Shown here: piece by piece, positions 1 through 13,927 of the stretch
Layout of the letters: every line of letters begins with the position of its first letter
How positions within the stretch are numbered: position 1 is the first letter of the stretch
NCBI RefSeq assembly: GCF_022201045.2
Contig: NC_068562.1
Coordinates: forward strand, 10,725,001 to 10,789,000
Reading direction: 5' to 3'
Source of the DNA: Citrus sinensis
Lineage: Eukaryota; Streptophyta; Magnoliopsida; Sapindales; Rutaceae
DNA: 64,000 bases
Notes under the pieces: model-generated
The model's input: only the letters and a program-made list of their open reading frames with translations
The model's database searches: none
Told to the model about the DNA's origin: nothing
Made by a program: the position numbers and the translations under genes

Positions 1-213
1 CTTAGTTTTGTTGGATTTCATTACAAATCTTTGATATAAATTAATCAATGCTATCTTTTTGTCTGTCTTGTATGTAATAATACCTTTCTTTAAGAAAACA
101 TTATTCTATAAATAACAATGGTGGCATATTGTGTTTTAAGGCACAAGGTTTATTATCTTATTCAATAATTAGATCAACATGCAAGTTACATTATTTTGTT
201 GCATTTTCCATTT

Positions 214-363
214 TTGCCTTTGAAAGCGGGGGAGTACAAGATTATAGTGAGCTGGGGTTTGGATAGGAGCTTTGTTAGAGTCTATGCTCATAACTCTGCT
301 GGTAATGAGGTGGCGTTTGGATGAAAAACTGATGCTAATGAAGAAGAGCAGCAACTTGTTTGA
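214..363 (+). pseudogene. NAR2/NRT3-like nitrate transport accessory gene, exon-2 relic (copy A)
   Basis: Reading + strand from about 214 gives a peptide containing LKAGEYKIIVSW and then FVRVYAHNSAGNEVAFG, followed by a TGA at 322 and further in-frame similarity (KTDANEEEQQLV) to the stop at about 363. Known NAR2 proteins (partners of NRT2 high-affinity nitrate transporters) have a LDAG..-ITW strand early in exon 2 and a FVRAYA..-GHEVAYG..TDD motif later; here the two motifs are almost adjacent, so roughly the middle of the domain is deleted. No proper acceptor AG precedes it. Its first exon would lie left of the window. The call is by motif memory; the deletion and premature stop make it a dead fragment. 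Confidence 0.6.
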
Positions 364-476
364 AATTCATGCCATTAATGCGCTGCATTTTGTCTCTTGA
401 GATTGCGTCTGTGTGCTTCTCTGTAATGCTTTGTTTTAATCACAACTTCAGATTGGGTGCCTGAATAACCAAAACC

Positions 477-490
477 AAACGACGTCGTTT
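477..490. promoter_or_regulatory. 14-bp perfect palindrome with GACGTC core
   Basis: AAACGACGTCGTTT reads identically on both strands and contains the C-box core GACGTC bound by plant bZIP factors. It lies about 140 bp upstream of the ATG of the NAR2-like relic at 628, so it may be part of that gene's former promoter. Function is inferred only. Confidence 0.35.
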
Positions 491-627
491 GTATTTTGCA
501 TATTTAGGCACCCACTTCAGACAAATCAGCCTTTTTCATATGAGTTAATTTCCATCCATTACTTCTCAATACATCATCAGAGATAGACACAAACACAAAA
601 ATTTCAGTTCATTTTCATTAGAATTTG

Positions 628-990
628 ATGGATTCACATCTCTTCATAATTTTACTATTCCTTTGTTTAGCAAAACCCTTTTATGGTGGTGTACAATTCT
701 CCTCTCTCCCAAAAATTATCGTGGTCTCTACTTCACGCAAATAAAGACAAGGTAACAATTACTCATTTATCGATTTTAACTAAAAGATTCATTTATCTAA
801 ATAATTTTTAAATGCTGCAACAAGCTTTTTGAAATAATGGTAACAAATTGTGTTTTAAGCCACAATCTATATTGAGCTTATGCATATCTTATAATTAGTT
901 CAACAATAATTTTACATTTTTTTTTTCATTTTAAAAGTTTTTGAAACCTAGAGGGGACAAGATATTACAGTGAATCGTCTTTGAATTTTA
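628..990 (+). pseudogene. NAR2/NRT3-like gene relic (copy B): exon 1 with signal peptide, decayed start of exon 2
   Basis: An ATG at 628 opens a 38-codon frame beginning MDSHLFIILLFLCLAKPFYG, a clear secretory signal peptide, followed by VQFSSLPKIIVVSTSRK, which resembles the exon-1 end of NAR2 proteins (FSSLP-TLxVTASPK). A TAA at 742-744 replaces what looks like an ancestral CAA codon, just before a donor-like GGTAAC at 751. About 180 bp later (932-990) sequence similar to the exon-2 start of copy A reappears (LK-GDKI-like) but is frame-shifted and stopped. The intron also resembles DNA before copy A (TGTGTTTTAAGSCACAA near 130 and 850), so A and B look like tandem duplicates. No functional product is expected. 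Confidence 0.55.
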
Positions 991-1255
991 TTAAAATATC
1001 AAGAAATTTGATATGATTGCCTTACAAACCATCCTTTTTAATCTCAATTACAGAGCCGGCCCAAAGAGGTACGTTAATAAATTAAGCACCTCTTTCGGCT
1101 TCACATTAAATAAATTTGGAGTTCAAGTTACTTCAGTTAATTAACACACGAATAAGGGCTCAATATGTCTTACAAAATTTGAATTCTCTTAAAAATATAT
1201 ATATATTACATGCGTGCACTAAATATGTCAAAATGGTGTAAATTTAACAAAACTT

Positions 1256-4200
1256 CTATCGTTTCTGGAAATTAAATACCTTAATGCCTACGGCAAAGAT
1301 GAGTGCAAAGAGCACTGGGAATGCAAAAACAACAGCTGCAACAACTCCCAGAAAATCATGTTTAAAACCAAAAAAACTTCTCAAAAATTGTTCCACTGTT
1401 TCACCAGACTCGAGCCTGTCTTGTATATCTCCAAATTGGGAAGCCACCAAGCCGTAGAGTGTCCAAGAAACTGGACATGCCCAGTAGTACCATCTCCACC
1501 ATATCGGAATCCTCTGTTACGGAGCAAGTTGAAAGATGAAAGGAAAGAATTAGGCATTCAAGATTGCATAAGCTGTGGTAATGTAGCATCTTTATTTATT
1601 AGTGATGACTAGCTGATACTTACTGTTCTTGGGATTATGAACCCAGAAAAGACATTCCATAAGCCATAGAATGCAAACGCTACGATGCCAGAAATGTGGT
1701 GGTTTGGTGTCATGGCTACAGCCATCATGCCATAGTAGGTGAAGTACAATAAAGTGAAGAACATGAAGAATTGATACCAAAGGAACTTTGCGGCAGTCCA
1801 TTCAAATCCAATCATTGCATAGACTATAACACCATATGTGACAGATTGAACAAATATATAAGGAATCTCAATAAGTGCCTGCACAAAATATAAAAAAGTT
1901 CAGTAAAAAGACACAAAGAATTCTAAAAATTATTTCAAGTATGTCATTTGTCAGACAAATTACTTGTGCAAAAGCATATGGCAAGGCTGAGTACATCCCA
2001 GCTGCTCTTTCTCGGTAGAAGACTGTTCTTTCAATAGAAACTACTGGCTGCACAGATGCAGCATTTTGGACACCAAGGAAGAGAACAGCAGTATACATGG
2101 AACCCATTGCATTAAACAGATCTTGTTGCTTTTTCCTGTAAGTTGAAATGTCAAAATTTAAGATTAAGAGGTAGATAAACTAAAAGGCTAGGAATGGCAA
2201 TTAACTATACTGCTTCAATTTGCAAATTTTAACTCACGTTTTGGTACCCATGTCCCAGAACATTGTCCCAAATGCCAAGGCTATGATGGTCGTAAACAGA
2301 AATCTAACAGCACTGTATGGTGGATTACGCCAGTACGACCAATGTTGTTTCCATAAGCAAGCCATACATTGGGTGAAAAATGACTGTGCGTACTGAGTAG
2401 CGAAATGGAGATCCTTTGAACCAGGAGCAGGCTTGCTTATATCTTTGATCAGTGCTTTGTTTCTCCTGAAGCATAAGACATGCATCAGAAATTTTGGAAA
2501 AAAACAAACACACTAGCATTTCGTTGGATGGATTCTAGCTGTCGAGTTCTGAACCAACCTGTAGAGTTCTGAACTTTTGTAAATATCGGCAAAATCAATC
2601 CCCAAAGCTGTTTCTTGGGATGGAGCAGTAACTTCCAACATCCAAGTTGCTGGATTATAACCATCTTTGATTTTACAAACTCCTCGAATGCCCTTCATAA
2701 AAAGAAATCCACTTGCATTAGCTAGCTTCATAATTTATTTGAAGTAATTCTCTTCATAATGTAATTTGAAATTAAGTTTCCATTGTCTGTAAAATGAAAA
2801 TGTTTCATACTTCGAAATACTTGATAAGATGACTAGAATGGCGACCCAGTGGCCCAACATATATTTCTTGGCCTCCACGCTTCAGCAGGAACAGCTGCAA
2901 TGCCAAGTTAAACAATCATAATTACATCACCAGAAGAGAAAAACATTAACTCTATTGATCAACTACTGACTCTTCTCACCTCGTCAAAAGCTTCAACTAT
3001 GTCAATGCTTGGCTGATGGATGGTGCACACTACTGTTCTTCCTGTGTCCACTGTGTTCCTAACAGTTCTCATAACAATCGCAGCAGCTCTTGCATCTAGA
3101 CCTGAAGTTGGCTCATCCATAAAGATGATGGAGGGGTTTGCCACTAGCTCAACTGCAATGGTAAGCCTCTTGCGCTGTTCTGTTGACAAACCACTTACAC
3201 CAGGCAAACCAACCAGTGCTTGCCTCAATGGGTTCAATTCCACAAGCTCCATGACTTCCTCAATAAACATCTGCAAACCATTGTGAAAAATATGGTCAAG
3301 GATACATCTAAACTTTTCAGATTTCAGTGGCCGTAGTAGTAGTGAAAATAAAACTGATTCACTTCGGATTTCATCACCAACCTTTCGGGTTGGAGAATCA
3401 ACTTCAAGGGGTAAACGGAGCCAGGCCGAGTAGAGCAAGGACTCATATACAGTAACATTAGGAGAGTGGATGTCATTTTGCTCACAGTATCCTGAAATGC
3501 GAGCGAATGTTTCTTGCTTCTTTGGGTACCCAGATATCATGATGCTCCCACTAATATATCCACCTGTTTTCCTACCAGCCAACACATCCATCAAAGTGGT
3601 TTTGCCAGCACCACTAACACCCATCAGAGCTGTAAGAACACCCGGCCTGAAAGCACCACTCACACCATTCAGAAGCACCAATTTGTCTTCAAGAACACCT
3701 GGACGCATCATTTCCTGCAAAGTTAAAAAACAGGTTGATTCTAATTTGAGGACTACGTTTTATACAATGAAGATGTCATTCAACTTTTTAAATGCATGCA
3801 CAGCTAAGGTTTGAAAATTATTGTTACCTGTGGCATGTCAACTGAGTATGCAATTTCATCAAAGGTGATGGAATGGGGTTTAAAAGGAAGAACCATTCCT
3901 CTTTTCTTGTGATGATTGGCCTTGACTTCTGCTTCTATCAGTGATGAGGAATACGTGCTCATAATGTCATGACCAATCTCTGCATGTCAACAGAAATTAG
4001 TTTATATCAAAACATACAAAAAGCTTTCAAACGAGCTTTCACTTGGGTGACTTTTGTCACTAGACCTACCACTGGTTGATAACTGAATGGTTCCTCCAGT
4101 TCTGTTATCATGCTCATTACTTTGAGATTCCTGTGATATAACTGCCTGATTCTTGCCAAATGCTGCACATATATACGCAAAAATTATATCAGAATTGCCC

Positions 4201-7200
4201 ACTTTAGGAAAACTAAGCTGAAGATGATAAGGATACAGACGGTTGAGGAAACTTAGAGCCAGAGTGAAACCAAAGTTGAACAGCAGTATAAAACCAGCCA
4301 GAGCCCCCAATCCTAGCCAATACCAATAAGCATCTGTGAAGAACCCACGAGATTTCAAAACTTGAACTCCCAGTGGTTCGGTTGTGTTTGGCAAAACCTT
4401 CATGTCAAAGAAGTCCAGATATCAGCATGTTATTCGGATATAAATACATTAACACAAGGCCTATTAAAGGCATTACCTTTCTCCAACTATTACCAAGGAA
4501 CTCATTAACCACTATTGCATTCTGTGCATACATCAAAGGTGAACACCAGTAAGCCCATATCCACCATTGTTTTATGTCCTCTGCATTATTAAACAAGAAA
4601 TATAAGAATTTAATTTAAACTTCAAGAAAAAAGATCATATTTGAAATTTTTTTTTTACTTTGTATACCTCGTGAAAGGACAAATCCACCTAGTACAAAAA
4701 GCAGGAGCAATGCAAATGAACCAAATGTATTAGCAACAACTATGTTCCTGCCTGTTGCTGCAATTAACCGGAACAATGCAGAAGCCATCTGGTTAAGAAA
4801 CAAGAGCAGCAAATACTGCCTAAACAACCTGCAGCAAGAATAATCAACTTGTGAAATTGTCGAATTAATGGTTCCTGTTAATGTTTGGCACTTTATTGTT
4901 ATCTTCGTACCTTCCGACATTGGGATCAAAACCAATTACATAATATGTTAAGAAAACCCAAACAGCAACCTCTATATATGAGATAGGGATCTTGAGGATC
5001 CATGTGGAAAGAGCATATGCCCATGAAGGATAGAATCGGAGGTCTCTTTGCTTATAAAAAATGGGAAGCTTTGCAATGGTCATAGGAATCTCTGCCATTC
5101 CATTGAACATGATCATAAGAACAATGAAGAACAAGGCACCAGTGTAAATCACTCCATCAGTTATTGAATCTCGGTGCATCTTCGTTCTGAAGAATAGTGT
5201 CATAGCAACCAATCCCATAATTGTAAGCTAGAACCAGGGAAATATCAATATATCATTATCACTTCTAAGAAAAGATTAAAGTAATTTCAAGGTAAAGTCA
5301 TTACTTGACACAGCTTGAAGATATAAACAAATGAGTTCCTCTTCATCAGCAAAAGTTCTCTAGACATGCAAGCTTTCAACAACTCCTTTTTGCTAACGCC
5401 ATAGATTTTGGTCGTCAAAGCAGCTCGGTGGCTCTTCCTTTTATCAAATGGAATACGAAGCTCATCACCAACTTTCTGTCCCATGTAGAAGACTTGGAAT
5501 GCATCAGCGAATTCCTTGACTGTGACAAACCTGTAAGGTTCCTCTTTATGCACCCAATACTGCTCCTGATCTTTCCTTGATGTTACCTGCAACATATTCA
5601 TTATTCATGGAGATTCAATTTGAAGTTTCTCATCTTACTTCCATGTTGTGGTTCTTATTGATAAAACTTAGAGAAAAAGCTCATCTTAAAGTCAAAACTC
5701 TCTTTTTTATGTTATTGAAAAACTAGAGAAAAGAGCTCTACAAGAACATACTTCTTGCAAGAAATCAGCAACGCCTTTTCTTTTCGGACATTCAAAGCCC
5801 ATGAATTTAAAAAACTCTAGTACATGTTCACGGGGACCCTGATACACAATCTGGCCATCAGATATTAGGATAATGTCATCAAATAAATCATAAGTTTCTG
5901 GTGCTGGCTGTAGGAGAGATATCAGAGTGGTTCCCTTAAGGATGTGAATGGATTGCCTAAGAGAATTCACAATTTGGAAAGTTGTAGAGCTGTCCAAACC
6001 AGTAGATATCTCATCCATGAACAGTGCTTGTGCTGGTCCAACCATCATTTCACCTATAATTCAACCATTAAAAATTACCGTAAGCTTGAATTAATCTTTC
6101 TGTGGAATTAATATAAACAGATGAGTTTCGGCATTTACCCGTTGTAACACGCTTCTTTTGTCCTCCTGATATGCCTCTTAACATCTCATCGCCTACCATG
6201 GTATCGGCACAGACATCCAGGCCTAGAATCTGTAAATTTATGATGAAACTTGATCAAAATAGTGAAACTACATTACTTGTTTTTGACAGTAAAACACAAG
6301 TATAGAGCGGTTCATAATGATGTTACCTTCAGAATATAATCAGTGACCACGCTGGCTTCTTGGCCTTCTGTTGCTGCTGCCTATGGCATGAGAATTGACA
6401 ATGACATATAAGAAGCTCGATCAAACTGGGATTGGAGTGAAGTTTGTTATATGCTACACATCTTTAAACAACATTCAGCTTCTCTTACCTTCATGAAAAC
6501 ATCAATATCAGGATCAGGCTTAATACCTGCCGCCTTCTCTCTCCTGGACAACTCCGATAACATTTCTGCATTTCCCAAAAATCAATGAGTCTTACAGTTG
6601 AAGGGAAAACAAAATAGAAAAACTATCAAACGTACCATAACGGGATCCAACCCCCTGGCATCTAGCAGAGAAGGCCAAGGTTTCCCTCACAGTCATTTCA
6701 CCGATATGATTATCGTGTTGACTGATATAAGCAGCTGTTCTCTGAGGCACAAATTCATCCATGTCGTGCCCGTTGTATGTCACCCTGCCAGAAACCTACA
6801 AGAAGAGGTTTTGATTCTCCAATTAGAGATAAAATCAAAGTGTGAACTACTAATGCTTGATGCTAATATAGAGATTTCATCTATATAATCACCCTGAGAC
6901 TAGAATCAAGCTTCCCAGCCAAAGCCAACAGAAGTGTGGTCTTTCCAGAAGCTGGAGGACCCAAAAGTAATGTCATTCTGTAACAGAAAAAAAGAATAAG
7001 ATAAGAAATTGAAGACTGCCCAAATATTCCAAACTTGCTATGAAGGATAAACAAATAAATAACAACACTATTTCAGTTCTAAATTCTTACCTGCCTGGCC
7101 TTATAATTCCACTGACATCCTTGAGAATTGTTAAATGTTTCTTTCTACTTGGGAGGATGTTAACAGAGTTCAAGAAACCCTTCAAACATATACAGATTGT

Positions 7201-7855
7201 TAGAACTTGAGAAGGAATATTAACAAAAGATAACTATTTCTATGCAAAATTTATTCAGTTTTTCTGGTGCGTACCTCAATTATATTGGCACAGAAGTTAA
7301 AGAATGTTGGCAAGGCTCTACTTCCTACATATGCTTCTGCTTCAACATTCAAATGCTCAAATCGAACTTCAATTGTGGGTAGGCTAATTCCAACTCTAAC
7401 AAAATCCAAGAGGAGAATAAAAAAAAAAAAGGAACATTAAAAAAAAAATCATATATAAGTTAAATCAAAGCACACATGCAGATGCATCATGCGTTGATGC
7501 ATAAAGAAAAATGTTACCTATCAATCCGGTTCTTGAGCTTCAACAAGAACTCTTCATTATCAACATCAGCAACTTTGACCAACTTATCAATTAACCTCTG
7601 CCTTTCTTGTGGTCCAAGATTGCATACATCGACTTCATTAGCTTCACCTCTTGAACTGGTTAATATCCCTTTCTTCAAACGATTATAAGTAGGCAATTTC
7701 TCAAGAGCAGCCCATTTTAGAGCTTCCTCGTCATCTTCTTCCCCTCTTGAAGACATTGAAAATGCACCCAAAGTGGCAGAGTTGCTTCTCCATATAGAAG
7801 TGCTTCCTATACGTAAACTATTACTGGCTTTGTAAACTTTGTTACCACTCTCCAT
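1256..7855 (-). CDS. ABCG40: PDR-type ABCG transporter (full-size ABC exporter)
   Basis: Twenty-four exons join in frame to 1448 aa: 7518-7855, 7275-7395, 7091-7179, 6893-6977, 6636-6795, 6489-6565, 6327-6380, 6139-6229, 5752-6053, 5305-5586, 4911-5227, 4668-4828, 4477-4580, 4241-4397, 4061-4162, 3828-3979, 3382-3714, 2980-3270, 2811-2894, 2559-2692, 2238-2465, 1964-2135, 1624-1878, 1256-1513. Start is the Met of MESGNK; a Met eight codons upstream is less likely. Layout is NBD-TMD-NBD-TMD: Walker A GPPASGKT (about aa 188) and GVSGAGKT (about 897), signatures GISGGQKKR (about 326) and the degenerate GLSTEQRKR (about 1003), Walker B LFMDE at both. Each half ends in six predicted membrane spans. 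The family exports terpenoids, abscisic acid or alkaloids across the plasma membrane using ATP. Sequence and gene order point to the AtABCG40/NtPDR1 clade, but PDR genes multiply in tandem, so strict orthology and substrate are not settled. Confidence 0.93.
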
Positions 7856-7974
7856 TACATACAAATATGTATAACTCAAAGACGATCAAAGAACACGGAT
7901 GGGTATTGTTTAATGAAGCCACGTAAAAGCAAGGCAACACGGCTCAATACTATGTTCAAACATTGATGAGCAAG

Positions 7975-7984
7975 AGCTATATAG
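7975..7984 (-). promoter_or_regulatory. Candidate TATA box of the ABCG gene
   Basis: On the minus strand CTATATAGC lies about 120 bp upstream of the ABCG start codon, a fitting distance for a short 5' leader. Transcription start is inferred. Confidence 0.35.
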
Positions 7985-10610
7985 CTTAGCAGGGAAAATG
8001 GGTCGTTATCAAGAAGTTGGAAGTTCCATGTCGGTTCGATTAATTTCAAGTGTCGAGAGGGACGGTGAATAATTAATAGATGAATAGTTCAAGGGCCAAA
8101 AATACAACTTTTTCTAACGATTGTGATGCCACATTAAAATTATAAACGATTTAAATAAATTATATGAATGTTCTATGATGTTCGTAATTCAGACAGTTAT
8201 AATATGTTAAGCTAGTTTGTATAATATTATTTATTTCAAAATATTTGCGGCTGTGAAATTATCTGACTGTCTAATTATGATACCTTAAAGGTACCATGCG
8301 TCGGATACCGTCACATGTTAAAAAATCAAGAAACATATGAAAAAAATCTGACCATCGAACAGTGGATTACTGTGCCTACCATTGTCCTTTCCAATTCATT
8401 TATTCTAAAGCAAAATATAATTGATGGTTGTTTTTATACGAATGATTAGTAAGTAATTAAATTTTTCAACTTTGCCATTTGCCAAAGCAAAATGTGTTAC
8501 AGTGTGCAGGTGATGTGCTGGGTTCTATTAGAATCTAATAACTGTCATCAATACCTTTCTGTTAATTACTCTTGATTCTAATTAGAATTTAGTCATTCTT
8601 ATTGACTCTTTTCAATTAGCGTGACGTGTCTTGTTTAATTAATTAAGCCCGAGTTATTGTTGTCTACACAAGCATTTCGGTTTACAACAAATATTCAGGC
8701 CAGTCGTTTTATAATAATAAGAATAATAAAATGAATATGCATTATGAACAAAAACAATTGTTATTTGATATCTTTATTTAATTACAACCACTTATATTTT
8801 AGTTTATTTGTGAGTATAAGTAGATAAAACCTCTTAAATTAGACGAAAGTTAAGAGATTTAAAGATTTGAAACCTATTCACAGCAGAGACTTTAATTTTC
8901 ACTCATAATATGCCTCAAAATAATTAGTTAAAGAAAATTACAATCCACCAAAGTAACCAATAACCTTTCTCCAAGCAATTTTTTTTTAATTAATCTTCTA
9001 ATTCCTTTCTGAACAGTGAGGTAGTTAGGTGGTATATCTGGTCATAGTTGAGGAGTTTCTGGTATATATATAAGAAGTCTGGTAGTTGTGTGATATTCTC
9101 CCATAAGTTGAAATTCGTGATCTTTTATTGAATTTTTCCTCATTAAAAACTTGAGGCTCCGGTGACCCATGCAAAACAGTTGGTTCTTAATCTTTCATGG
9201 AATTCATAGGCTCTGTAGTGAAAATGACAACTAAGAGAGTACTGAAGCACTCTACGATCTTGCTTCATAATTCATACGTTTCATTTTTCTTGGTATATAG
9301 TTGAGGATATAACCGTTTTTAATGGTCTAATTGACCTTGGGTACTCTTATTTGCCGTCCAGCCGTCCACGCATGCAGTTTCATGGGGGGCATTAATTGAA
9401 TAAAATGACCTCTGCAGAATTTACGATATAATTTCAAAGTAATGTATAATAACAAGTACACATACGTCTCTTGGACTACGAAATACGACTATTGCATGTC
9501 ATGCTCATGAATGTTTTTTTCACTTATGTGAACGTGTACCACATGGTTTTTGGTCTAAGAAATTTTCATTCTTTGTTCTTGGAAAGACAGCAATCATATT
9601 GATGTGTAATATTCGATACCATTTTTTTTAAAAAAAATTCTTTTAACTATTATCATTTAGTTAGAAATATGATGAGATTTGGCCTGGATTAATTTGTATA
9701 TCGCGTAACTTTAATGCTTATTGGATTATGTCTAGATATGTAATAAATTTATGTTAAATCAACTTCCAATATTCAAACTACGAGATACCCATAGGAGCTC
9801 AAACCCTAAATTTCATGTGAGCAAATTAAAGGAAATAAATAAAGAAGATGATCGTATTGGTTCAATTAAAGAAAATCACCTTTTCAGAAGCCAAAAATTT
9901 GAAAAAAAGAAAGAAAGAAAGAAAATAATAGATATGTAGTACATGTGAAAATAGGACTGTAAGAAAAAGGAAAACAAAACAGTGAGATAACAAATTATAT
10001 ATTAGGTAAGCAACAAGATACTGAAAGTTTCAAATGAGAAACAGAAGAGAGAAGAAACCAAAAATAGAAAATGCAATGGAACCCGAGGCCTGCACTAAAC
10101 AGTCTCCTTAAAACAGATTTACTGCCTATTTTGGACAGTAAGTGTGCTCTGTGCTTGTTGAATAACAGCTAGGAAATTAAAACGTGCCAAGCTTGCATGG
10201 ATGATTTTGGGCCGACATTCGTGTATGCAGGACGCGCGGGCGCACACGAGTTCAACCAAATCGGTTTTGGATTTGCACCCCCCCTGCGCACGCGCGTGTA
10301 GAGAGAGCTTCTATCCTTATAATTCTTACTCATGCATGGTTAAGTGTTTATATTTAAACACTAATTCCTAGGCTTCTTTTTCCCATGTGGGATAAGTCTC
10401 ATTTCCTTTCAAATTCCCAACTTCAATGGTGAATTTTGAGAGACAATTTCTCATTCACCCAAGCACTATTTTGAGAAAATAAGATTATATTTTTGAAGTA
10501 TGAACGGAGTAGAATCCGAATCTCACAATATTTTCCACTTTCGTTTAGTAGGACCCACTCAAAATGTGCTCTCAAAATAGCATGTTATGCTATTTTTTCA
10601 ACAAGGACTT

Positions 10611-10655
10611 GGCTATGTTGCAACTGTGGTACCGTGCCACAGTTGCAACATAGCC
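10611..10655. repeat. Perfect 19-bp hairpin with 7-nt loop (MITE/foldback core)
   Basis: GGCTATGTTGCAACTGTGG (10611-10629) and its exact reverse complement (10637-10655) flank the loop TACCGTG. Beyond the perfect stem the two sides keep weak mirror similarity (TTTTCA..GG.T..GGC), and CTCTCAAAAT / ATTTTGAGAG occurs in inverted copies further left, suggesting an old foldback element. The stem is too short for a typical plant miRNA precursor. Confidence 0.6.
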
Positions 10656-13600
10656 GAACCCGTGAAAATAATAAAACTTGTGCTAGCAGAAAGTTTTAAT
10701 AATTTGGCGGAGCATGTACACATTTTTCTTTTGCTCATTGACTTTATTTTCTTCACTGAAAAGTAGACGCCGAATTGACTCGTTGATATTGGTCCTCCAA
10801 TCTATTAAGTGTATTAATTAATTTATTATTTTTTTTCAAGGAATAAGATTCTCTCCTGAGCTGAGCACTACTGAGTTTTTAAGAATTTTTTATCATGTGT
10901 TTTTTAGTGGTAGTATATGGGTAAGATTTAACTTATTTTACTTTTTTATTTATTAATAACCAATAAGTGATTGAGTTATTTGCTCAGGACATGATCAAAT
11001 CAGTAGAGAATCCTAATCTTTTTTTCATATAATATTCTCACTTAATCATTAATACGTCAGAAATTATATTTTTTATTAGTATATTGAAATTTATATTTTT
11101 TAATCTGTTAGTAACATTTTTACTTTATTAAAATAAAAATATTTTATATAAAAAAAAATATATCTAAGGCTACAGGTGATGAGGACCAACTAATGATGGA
11201 AACAAAATAATAAATTAAAATGACCAATTTTATTATTATTATTTATTAATATATAATTGTCAATTAACGTAAAGATTGTTTGACTCAATCTTTGATAATA
11301 AATTGCTATTTTTAAATTATATTAACAATATTGTTTATTATTGTGTTAAGTAGATAAGCTTAGGTAACCTCTACTCTTGAGTTGTTTTTTTAGTATGACT
11401 AAAAGCTCATTTGGGATTACATTGGAGACTCAAAAATAATTTTGAAAAAATAAAAGCGAATGTTGGTATTGGGTAAATTTAAAAAAAAAATTGCTTTAGT
11501 AAAATCACCTCATCCTACAATAGATTTTGAAAAGTGTGGAATGAGTAGCTTTTCAAAATTTGATTTTTAGAATCAGTTGCCTCTTATTACAATTAGATAT
11601 ATATCCCCACATATATTATAAAATCTAAAATTATCCTTATTCAATTTGGAGGTAAAATCATGAAATTTAAAGAGATTAATATTATTACTAATAATGCTAA
11701 TAAAATTTAAAAAATACAATAAAAATATTTTTTATATGTTTATTAATGTATAAATAAATTTTATTTAATATTATGTCTATTTCAATCATTGTATTCTTAC
11801 AATAATTTAACAACAAGATTTACTAAATAAATATGACTATTTTTAAAACGCACAACAATTTTGAAAATAAAATTTACCAAATCTTTAATTAATTTTCTTC
11901 ATAACTAATTATTTCTACATTACAATTAATAGTAATTATTTTAAAAATTATAACATTACTAAAGCGGCCATAAACTGGCACTAAGAGAGGACACGTAACT
12001 ACCCAACTACGACCTAACTCGCTGAATAGACACACAAGCGAATGGCTTTAATTTCTATGGTGAACTATGATGTCAATATATGATATTTATAAAAACAAAA
12101 ATTCAAACCCATTTAAATTTCATTTGAAAAATAAACCCAAAGTATTAAAAAATGAAAAAGAATAGAAGGAAAAAGAAAATAAACCTTTTATTCTATTACA
12201 TATTTTTGCACAAGTTAATGAACCCCATCTGATGAAAAATAAATGCAAATAGTATGGACTTTTATTGACTTTTTGTCCCATTAAATTAAACTCGATTACA
12301 ATGTAAAAAACAATTGGTTCTCATCAGATATGTAGAATTGAATTGATAGGTTCTGAGTAGGGTCCAAAATGGCCTACAGTTAAAATTAATTAAAGAACCG
12401 AACAATAGAAATTGAGTATTGTTGCTTTCAAAAGTAGGATACCTACCTTAGCTATACATACATGTATACACCCTTTCTTACTTCTTAGAATAATAAATAA
12501 ATAAATAAAAATAAAAAAAGAGAAAGGAAAGAATGTCTTCTTATAGTTATGGATAAGATACTCACTTATTACATATTGGACAAAAAAAAAAGAAGATAAA
12601 ATCACCCAACTGATGTTGTGATTTGAACATGCATGAGCCTTCAATTAAAGCTCTCACAATCGTTATTGACCTAAATAATATTATGGCTGGCCTTGCGATT
12701 CATGTGTACAGATAATAATTAATGTCATTGGCAGGAACTTTTTTCAAACAACTTGGCAAACCTATTGAATGGCAGAGTAAACATTTTTCTTTGGTTTGTT
12801 GACTTTGTTCCACAAAAAAATTGGGACAGATTTGACTTATTTCTGAAGACTGCTCCGTGTAACAATTAAAAATTGTCGCATGTACTAGCTTTTGCATAAC
12901 TTTTAATTCAATCATTCTATCATTCACATATTATAATTTATCCCATTTTAAAGAGATAAAATTAAGATGATTAGTTAAATAAAACTGTTTAAAAATTACT
13001 CGACTAAATTCTCGTGAACTAATTTACTTACTTATCATAGTATGCAAGTGTAAAATGATTGTAGAAAAGGAGCAAGTTAATGAAAAAGATCAGTTTTGAT
13101 TTTATTTTTGAAACAGACAAGTTTTGAATTGATATAATTATTACGTGTAATTAGTTTTTAAATAAATCTCCCTCTGCCTGTGCTAGTCATCAGACAAACT
13201 TTTTATCTTCATGCCAAGCCCAAGATTTTGGGCCCCCTCACTCACCAATGTGGTCCACGTCAAGTGGCGAAGCGCATCCAAAATTTTGAGAAAATGTCAA
13301 ACAAGTCCTTCTAAATAGATTTCTTTATAATGCTATGGTGTCAGTATTTTTAATAATATTTTATTTTATAATTTATACTTTTTAATTTATTCATGTCAAC
13401 CTCAATTCATTTCTATCTAAGTCTCTCTAACTCTTTATCCTCTAACTTTGATGATAAAAATAAAATAAAAAATAAAACACAATGTTAGATGCTTTAATTT
13501 TATTTTTTATCCTAAAATTAAAGAATTGTATTTACAATACAATCATCTCAACTTCAATTTCAATTCAATATTAAGATTTAATTCAATATATTCCTTGATT

Positions 13601-13891
13601 CATAGGAATATTTACGGTTTTTTCTTTCATAATTTTCTTAGTCAAGTGTTGAGTGAATTGCAAGCCAACTCAGTTTCTATTTTTGAATTTCTTGAAAACT
13701 AATTAAAGATAAATTCTTATTCACTCTTAATATATCTCCAATAATGTTTTTTAAAAATAAGTTCAATATAGCCCACCCTAAAAAAATAGTAATTAATACA
13801 TTCACTAAAATTTCGACCTTAAAAAAAAAAAACTTTGCCCCTGATCTATGTTAATATTTTTTTATTCAATGTGACCCTTTTTTTATTTCTC

Positions 13892-13892
<1 letters not shown>

Positions 13893-13925
<33 letters not shown>
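13893..13925. repeat. (ATT)n microsatellite
   Basis: Eleven or so tandem ATT units. It abuts the left side of an old Copia-like LTR; a second (ATT)n tract sits on the other side at about 16100. Confidence 0.9.

Positions 13926-13927
<2 letters not shown>

Noticed and set aside
10611..10655. Hairpin as a miRNA gene
   Set aside because: The total foldback is 45 nt with a 19-bp stem; plant precursors are longer. A transposon core is simpler.
12700..12927. 75-codon frame on the - strand
   Set aside because: No domain, no codon bias, no splice context; expected by chance in this much DNA.
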